Source: CAXTTV01 sp964247295
Lineage (GTDB): Bacteria > Chloroflexota > Ktedonobacteria > Ktedonobacterales > Ktedonobacteraceae
DNA length: 28,375 nucleotides
Reading direction: 5' to 3'
NCBI GenBank assembly: GCA_964247295.1
Contig: CAXTTV010000043.1
Coordinates: 1-28,375 of the forward strand
Notes under the pieces: generated by a model
Database searches by the model: none
What the model was told of the DNA's origin: nothing
What the model saw: the letters and a program-made list of their open reading frames with translations, nothing else
Shown: positions 23,647-28,375 of the stretch, in pieces
Position numbering within the stretch: the stretch's first letter is position 1
Layout of the letters: each line of letters begins with the position of its first letter
Translations under genes and position numbers: made by a program

Positions 23647-24414
23647 ATGCTCACCAAAAGAATAATTCCCTGTTTGGACGTAACAGGGGGAAGAGTTGTC
23701 AAAGGCATCAACTTCACAGATCTGCGGGATGCAGGAGACCCTGTAGAGATGGCAGCCTTCTACAGTAGTGAAGGAGCGGACGAGCTGGTTTTTCTAGATA
23801 TAACCGCATCCAGCGATGGTCGGTCGACCATGCTAGATGTTGTAAGAAGGACAGCAGAGCAAGTATTTATCCCATTCACCGTAGGAGGAGGTATTCGGAA
23901 AGTTGAAGATATTCGAGCGACCCTGGGAGCTGGAGCGGACAAGACCTCGTTAAATACAGCGGCTGTGAAGAACCCGGAGCTGATTCGAGCGGGATCGGAA
24001 CAATTTGGAGCGCAATGTATCGTTCTAGCAATTGACGCTCGTGCCAATCAGTTATTCCCCAGTGGTTATGAAGTTTTCATTCATGGAGGGAGGACAGAGA
24101 CGGGACTGGACGTACTAGAATGGGTGGAGCGGGGAGTGGATCTAGGAGCGGGCGAAATCTTATTAACGAGCATGGATCGGGATGGGACAAAGAGTGGGTA
24201 TGATCTGGAACTGACCCAAAAAGTATGTAGAGCAGTAAACGTCCCAGTTATTGCATCGGGAGGAGTTGGGGAGATCGAACATTTTTATCAGGGCCTGACA
24301 GAAGGGAAAGCAGATGCAGTGCTAGCCGCCTCAGTTTTTCATTTTGGGCAATTTCGGGTGGGGGACGTGAAAGCAAATTTACAGACGAGAGGAGTAGTCA
24401 TACGACCATGTTAA
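23647..24414 (+). CDS. hisF: Imidazole glycerol phosphate synthase cyclase subunit HisF
   Basis: HisF forms imidazole glycerol phosphate and AICAR from PRFAR and the ammonia made by HisH. This 255-residue TIM barrel has both catalytic aspartates, Asp11 (PCLDVTGGRVVKG) and Asp130 (LAIDAR), the phosphate loops TVGGGIR and IASGGVG, and the HisF-typical SLNTAAV segment. It begins five bases after hisA and overlaps hisIE by seven bases. Confidence 0.97.
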   Translation: MLTKRIIPCLDVTGGRVVKGINFTDLRDAGDPVEMAAFYSSEGADELVFLDITASSDGRSTMLDVVRRTAEQVFIPFTVGGGIRKVEDIRATLGAGADKTSLNTAAVKNPELIRAGSEQFGAQCIVLAIDARANQLFPSGYEVFIHGGRTETGLDVLEWVERGVDLGAGEILLTSMDRDGTKSGYDLELTQKVCRAVNVPVIASGGVGEIEHFYQGLTEGKADAVLAASVFHFGQFRVGDVKANLQTRGVVIRPC

Positions 24415-25341
24415 AGTTTGATCGGCAGAGTCTTATTCCCGCAGTCATCATTGATAGCATCACCAATGAAGTGCTCATGGTAGCATTTATGAACGAAGAA
24501 GCGTTCCAGAGAACCAGAGAGACGGGTTACACGCACTTTTATAGTAGATCGCGTAATGAACTTTGGCGAAAAGGGCAGCAATCGGGAAATGTACAAGAAG
24601 TCAAAGACATTTTTGTAAACTGTGAAGAGAACAGCCTGCTCATTCGGATTGTACAGCATGGTGGAGCGGCCTGTCATACTGGACATAGAAGCTGTTACTA
24701 TCGCAAGTTGCTGTCGGATGGAAATTATGAAGAGATCGCTGAGCAAGTATTTGATCCTAAAGAAGTGTATGGGAAAAAAACGGAACGCCAGGAAAGGGAT
24801 CAAAGGCAGATCAACGATCATGACAATAAAAGTCTACAGCTAGAGGACTTGATGAGGCGTTTATATACTGTATACCTTTATTTACGTGATAATGATCGAA
24901 CAGAAGTATCCAGTACATCAAAACTGCTGCATACAAGTACAAAGCAGTTTTTAGTAAAAAGGTTAGGAGATGAGCTTCAAGAGCTTGCTGGCGTACAGAG
25001 TGGAGAACATATACATACAGGGAAAGAGCAAGATACAATTCTGGAAGGTCATCAGGTAGGATACTGGCTATTTTTGATAGCAGCCATATCACAGCTAAGC
25101 TACGAAGATTTTACTCCTCATGCCTCGCTTTTCAGTGGATATACAGATAACGAGATTGACGAGAGCGAGGTCCAGTCGAGGCAGGACTGCATTCACATGT
25201 TGCAATCNNNNNNNNNNATTGCAAGGTTTGCATCTAGGATTTGCCTTAATTGGGCGGGGCTGCGCAATCAGCCATGTTGGCCCTCTCGCGCCGACACAGT
25301 ATGATCTTGAGCAGATGAAAAGCAAGGGATGGCTGGAGTAG
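24408..25341 (+). CDS. hisI: Bifunctional HisIE-like protein with altered catalytic residues; crosses an assembly gap
   Basis: The N-terminal 120 residues are a HisI (PRA-AMP cyclohydrolase) domain: MVAFMNEEAF, LWRKGQQSGN and ACHTGHRSC. The usual metal-binding DCDxD is NCEEN here (71-75), and KGE is KGQ. Residues 145-245 resemble HisE (PRA-ATP pyrophosphatase), with RLGDELQEL for KxGEExxE and GHQVGYWLFLIAA for ADLLYHLLV, so they are also divergent. Ten Ns interrupt the gene at 25208-25217. If the true gap is zero or a multiple of three bases, the frame continues through LQGLHLGFALIGRG to QYDLEQMKSKGWLE and TAG at 25339-25341, giving about 307 residues. The start overlaps hisF. Confidence 0.85.
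25208..25217. other. Assembly gap (10 Ns) inside hisIE
   Basis: Ten Ns are flanked by TTGCAATC on the left and ATTGCAAGG on the right. TTGCAAT and ATTGCAA are reverse complements. The true gap length is not known from the sequence. Confidence 0.99.
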
Positions 25342-25383
25342 GTATTCGGGCTGGAAGCTTCATTTAGTAAAAGAGGCTGAACC

Positions 25384-25953
25384 TTACAGGCCTTTCCGTT
25401 TGTCTGCCAGCCTGGTCAGAGCACTCTGATAGAGAGGGAGGGCCGCAATTTTCGCCTGCTCAATCTGGATACGGTGATACATCCAATCAAACTTAGCCTG
25501 AACGTAATCAGCGTTCCAGCCATTTTGGGAAATATCCATGCGATCCAAAAACAGAGTTACATTCACCTCAAGGAAACTCAGGCTATCAGCGGCTTGTACC
25601 CAGTTAGCCTCATGCCAGCCGCCGATCTCGTGAGCGCGTACAAGGGCAGCAACCTTATTCACAAGCAATTTAGGAGCTTGCTGTTCTCGTAAAAAAGAGC
25701 TTACAAAGCGAGCTGATCGCTGGGAGTGAGCTTGGTTATAAACAGGATCATCTGGTCCAAGAGAGGGGTTTATTTCAGGGCTATCGGGGCCAGGAAAAGC
25801 CCGTTCCATATCGTGGGTAACAGAAGCAATCAGCATCGCCTCAGAAGCATCGGGATGTATTTGTTGGAGCCAGCTTTCCGTTTTTAGCAGGTGTTCAGCA
25901 TTACCATATTTACTGGACACCCAATTGCGAGCCTGATCGAGTAAATTGCTCAT
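25384..25953 (-). CDS. HD-domain protein, putative metal-dependent phosphohydrolase
   Basis: The 189-residue product has the HD-superfamily pattern: His21, the His47-Asp48 doublet in ASVTHDMERAFPG, His76, His108 in VRAHEIGGW and Asp123, spaced as in small HD hydrolases. These proteins bind one or two metals and usually cleave phosphate esters of nucleotides, but the substrate cannot be stated. The ATG at 25953 has AAGGGA about ten bases upstream; an in-frame ATG at 26010 is less likely because it lies inside the hairpin at 25994-26032. It lies after ileS on the same strand and converges on hisIE. Confidence 0.75.
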   Translation of the reverse strand: MSNLLDQARNWVSSKYGNAEHLLKTESWLQQIHPDASEAMLIASVTHDMERAFPGPDSPEINPSLGPDDPVYNQAHSQRSARFVSSFLREQQAPKLLVNKVAALVRAHEIGGWHEANWVQAADSLSFLEVNVTLFLDRMDISQNGWNADYVQAKFDWMYHRIQIEQAKIAALPLYQSALTRLADKRKGL

Positions 25954-25993
25954 ACATATATTCCCTTTTTTATCAATTATTAGAAGCCATAAG

Positions 25994-26032
25994 CAAGGGA
26001 GAGACATCAATAGACTGGGAGCCTCTCCCTTG
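25994..26032 (-). terminator. Hairpin between ileS and the HD gene
   Basis: CAAGGGAGAG (25994-26003) pairs perfectly with CTCTCCCTTG (26023-26032), a 10-bp stem with a 19-base loop, ten bases beyond the ileS stop. No T-run follows directly on the minus strand, so termination may be weak, or the stem may protect or process the mRNA end. Confidence 0.5.
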
Positions 26033-26041
26033 TCTGTAAAG

Positions 26042-28375
26042 TTAAGGAGCCTTACTCAGGATAATTTCAAGTTTATACTGCTCTAATTTCTTTGAAGAGT
26101 CAGGAGCAATCTTCTCGCGATACGTGTCCGGATCATCAGTAGGGACAGGTTCCTCAGCGAGAAGCAGAGCATCGGCCAGAACTTCAGACGTAATCAGCTC
26201 CTCATATTTTGCGAGTAGGCCAATCAACTCGGAACTGGTATACAACCTCAGATGGATATGATCCTCAATATTCAAATTTGCCTTTTTGCGCATATCCTGG
26301 ATATAGTGTGTAAGATCGCGGACCAGACCTTCCTCGCGGAGCTGGGGAGTAATCGTCGTCTCAAGAGCAGCGATATAGCCATATTCCTCAGCAGTCACAA
26401 AGCCTGGGCGGGCCGTCGCGACAGCCTCGATCTCCTCAGAGCTGAGGACCAGTTCTTGACCGGCAATCGTCAGAGAGACCTTACCCGTCTCAAACAGTTG
26501 TTTAGCAGCCTGTTGAGATTGATGGGCATCGAAAGCTTTCACCGTCTGGAGGATTTTCTGAACCAGAGGGCCGTGTTTTGGTCCAAGGATCTTCACCTGA
26601 GGTTTCAGTGTATAACCGAGCATATCACTATCATCCTCAATCAAAGCTAATTGCTTGATATTCAACTCCTCCAGGACCTGATCTTTCAAGCGAGTGATCG
26701 CCGTAGCCTCCTCCGAATTTGTCACACGGACATAAAGGGCATTCAGAGGCTGGCGGACCTTAATTTGAGCTTTTTCACGAGCGGCGCGACCAAGGCCAAC
26801 CACTCGCATAACCAGATGTGTTTCGCGAGTGAGCTTCTCATCGATCTGAGCTATATTGACCGTAGGCCAGTCGCAGAGATGGACACTGGCAGGAGCCTGT
26901 TCATCGACATTATGGACCAGATTTTGATAGAGCTCCTCTGCCATAAAAGGCATAAAGGGAGCGAGTAATGTAACTAGAGTTGTCAGCCCCTCATACAGAG
27001 TCAAGTAGGCAGAGATCTTATCATTATCGAGATCAGATTTCCAGATGCGTTCGCGGCTGCGTCTCAAGTACCAGTTGGACAAGTCATCAAGAAACGCCTG
27101 GATAGTCGCAGCAGGTTTAACCGTATCGTATTGTTCCAGGCCCTGAGTCACAGAGCGTATTGTAAGCTGGAGTTCCGAGAGAATCCAGCGATCCAGTTCA
27201 GAACGTTCGGAAGTGGGTAGGGAATGCTCTTTAGGATTGAAGCCATCGATATTTGCGTAAGTTACAAAGAACCAGTAGACGTTCCAGATTTTATCGAGTG
27301 AGCGTCGGACCAGCATCCATTTTTCGCTGAGACGGACAGGCAGACCAGATTGGGCAGACCTCTCCATATCCTCCTGGGAAGGGATTTTGGGAAAGCTAAG
27401 ATTTTGTTCAGGGACATGGTTCGAATAGAGCCAGCGCATAGTATCAGAGCCCACGCGGTCGGCGGCTTCATCGAAAACCACCAGATTTCCCTTAGACTTA
27501 TGCATAGGAGTAGCGTCCTCGCCCATCAGAGTAGCGAAGCCTAAAAGAGTCTCGAAGGGAGCGCGATTTTCCAAAACCGTACTCATCACCAGCATAGAAT
27601 AGAACCAGTTGCGGAACTGACCTGGAAAAGACTCAGTTACAAAGTCAGCGGGGAACCATTCCTGCCAGTAGGAGTGGTTAGTCAGGTAGTGGAGAGTTGA
27701 ATAAGGAACGATGCCGGCATCAAGCCAGGGGTTACCGACATCCTTAATCCGAGAAATCTCACTGCCACAATCTTTACAAGAGATCTTAATCTCATCGACC
27801 CATGGACGGTGGGGAGTTTGACCCTCGAACCTTTCCCAGCCGGAAACAGCGCGTTCCTGAAGCTCCTCCTTACTCCCGATCACCTCAAAGGTCCCGCAGG
27901 AAGGGCAATCGAAGATTGGTAGAGCCAGGCCCCAGTAGCGTTTTTTAGAGATCATCCAATCGTCCATATTGCGGAGCCAGTCCATCTCGCGATCGAAGCC
28001 GAAGGCAGGAATCCAGGTGATCCCTTTCACCGTCTCCATAATCTCATAGCGAAGTTCCTGCATCGAGATAAACCACTCATCGACCAACCTGAAGATCAGC
28101 TCAGTTTTGCAGCGCCAGCAGGTAGGGTAGCGATGCTTATAATTTTGAGTTCTGTAAAGGAAGCCTTTTTGCGCGAGATTATCAGAGATCTGTTGAGGAA
28201 CCTCAGAGACCTGGAGGCCACTCAGCCAATCGAAGCCATTGATATAGACCCCGAACTCATCGACAGGTGCAATAACCGCGAGATCATACTCCTTAGAGAG
28301 ACCAAAGTCCTCGCGTCCACAGCCGGGAGCGATATGAACAATGCCAGTACCTTCAGAAGCATTAGCCTCTTTCCA
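26042..28375 (-). CDS. ileS: Isoleucyl-tRNA synthetase IleS (5' partial)
   Basis: The open frame continues to the right edge of the window, giving 777 C-terminal residues; the N-terminal part with the HIGH motif lies outside. It begins inside the CP1 editing domain (EGTGIVHIAPGCGREDFG), followed by HRYPTCWRCK and FISMQELR, the zinc-type pair CPSCG and CKDCG, WLDAGIVPYSTLHYL and FPADFVTES. The anticodon-binding helical bundle is recognisable (LDRWILSELQ, LSNWYLRRSRERIW). The KMSKS position reads DATPMHKSKGN, so the first Lys and the Ser are replaced. IleS charges tRNA-Ile and edits valine. No T-box can be seen because the gene start is outside the window. Confidence 0.96.
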   Translation of the reverse strand, partial: WKEANASEGTGIVHIAPGCGREDFGLSKEYDLAVIAPVDEFGVYINGFDWLSGLQVSEVPQQISDNLAQKGFLYRTQNYKHRYPTCWRCKTELIFRLVDEWFISMQELRYEIMETVKGITWIPAFGFDREMDWLRNMDDWMISKKRYWGLALPIFDCPSCGTFEVIGSKEELQERAVSGWERFEGQTPHRPWVDEIKISCKDCGSEISRIKDVGNPWLDAGIVPYSTLHYLTNHSYWQEWFPADFVTESFPGQFRNWFYSMLVMSTVLENRAPFETLLGFATLMGEDATPMHKSKGNLVVFDEAADRVGSDTMRWLYSNHVPEQNLSFPKIPSQEDMERSAQSGLPVRLSEKWMLVRRSLDKIWNVYWFFVTYANIDGFNPKEHSLPTSERSELDRWILSELQLTIRSVTQGLEQYDTVKPAATIQAFLDDLSNWYLRRSRERIWKSDLDNDKISAYLTLYEGLTTLVTLLAPFMPFMAEELYQNLVHNVDEQAPASVHLCDWPTVNIAQIDEKLTRETHLVMRVVGLGRAAREKAQIKVRQPLNALYVRVTNSEEATAITRLKDQVLEELNIKQLALIEDDSDMLGYTLKPQVKILGPKHGPLVQKILQTVKAFDAHQSQQAAKQLFETGKVSLTIAGQELVLSSEEIEAVATARPGFVTAEEYGYIAALETTITPQLREEGLVRDLTHYIQDMRKKANLNIEDHIHLRLYTSSELIGLLAKYEELITSEVLADALLLAEEPVPTDDPDTYREKIAPDSSKKLEQYKLEIILSKAP

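Noticed and set aside
25218..25341. Separate gene after the assembly gap
   Set aside because: The frame joins hisIE smoothly when the gap is zero or a multiple of three, and no start codon with a ribosome site is visible, so one gene is simpler.
1..28375. CRISPR array, tRNA, rRNA, prophage or insertion sequence
   Set aside because: No spaced direct repeats, cloverleaf pattern, rRNA blocks, transposase or integrase motifs were recognised on reading both strands.

Overview
The window most resembles a chromosomal segment of a Chloroflexota bacterium, probably class Ktedonobacteria. This is inferred from the combination of coenzyme F420 biosynthesis genes, an FMN-riboswitch-controlled RibXY-type riboflavin transporter, a T-box leader, a Ser/Thr kinase with an extracytoplasmic domain, and GSI-type glutamine synthetase. 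No rRNA, tRNA, insertion sequence, prophage or CRISPR array was seen. A run of 10 Ns at 25208-25217 marks an assembly gap.

Layout. (1) 1-2964: the tail of an unidentified gene, a class V aminotransferase on the minus strand, a GNAT-like protein on the plus strand, then thyX on the minus strand. (2) 3029-4447: a small excisionase-type helix-turn-helix protein and moaA, minus strand. An AT-rich stretch of about 815 bp without a convincing gene follows. (3) 5263-9977, minus strand: cofE, an FbiB-C-terminal-like nitroreductase, cofD and cofC form a tight F420 tail-assembly operon, with glnA downstream after 222 bp. (4) 10132-12542, plus strand: promoter, FMN riboswitch, ribX permease, an internal terminator-like hairpin, ribY lipoprotein and a strong bidirectional terminator. 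(5) 12572-14539, minus strand: a membrane Ser/Thr kinase. (6) 14931-25341, plus strand: a promoter and T-box leader, then argC, argB, a HisRS-like gene (hisZ/hisS), hisG, a HAD-APH fusion gene, hisH, hisA, hisF and hisIE, mostly overlapping or nearly so. (7) 25384-28375, minus strand: an HD-domain protein and a 5'-truncated ileS.

How the genes work together. The F420 cluster makes the lactyl/PEP-derived side chain (CofC), joins it to Fo (CofD), adds glutamates (CofE) and probably reduces the dehydro intermediate (FbiB-like nitroreductase). The riboflavin transporter is presumably switched off by FMN. The long amino-acid operon joins two arginine steps (ArgB, ArgC) with most of the middle of histidine synthesis; hisB, hisC and hisD are not in the window. 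The HAD-APH fusion sits where a histidinol-phosphate phosphatase could be expected, but that role is inference.

The most notable points are these. The T-box specifier reads as UAU (Tyr), with a UGGU bulge that does not suit tRNA-His, although it leads an arg/his operon. The HAD-kinase fusion sits inside the his operon. A long-form HisG occurs together with a HisRS-like protein that keeps an anticodon-binding domain. The HisI domain has lost the usual acidic metal-binding triad.
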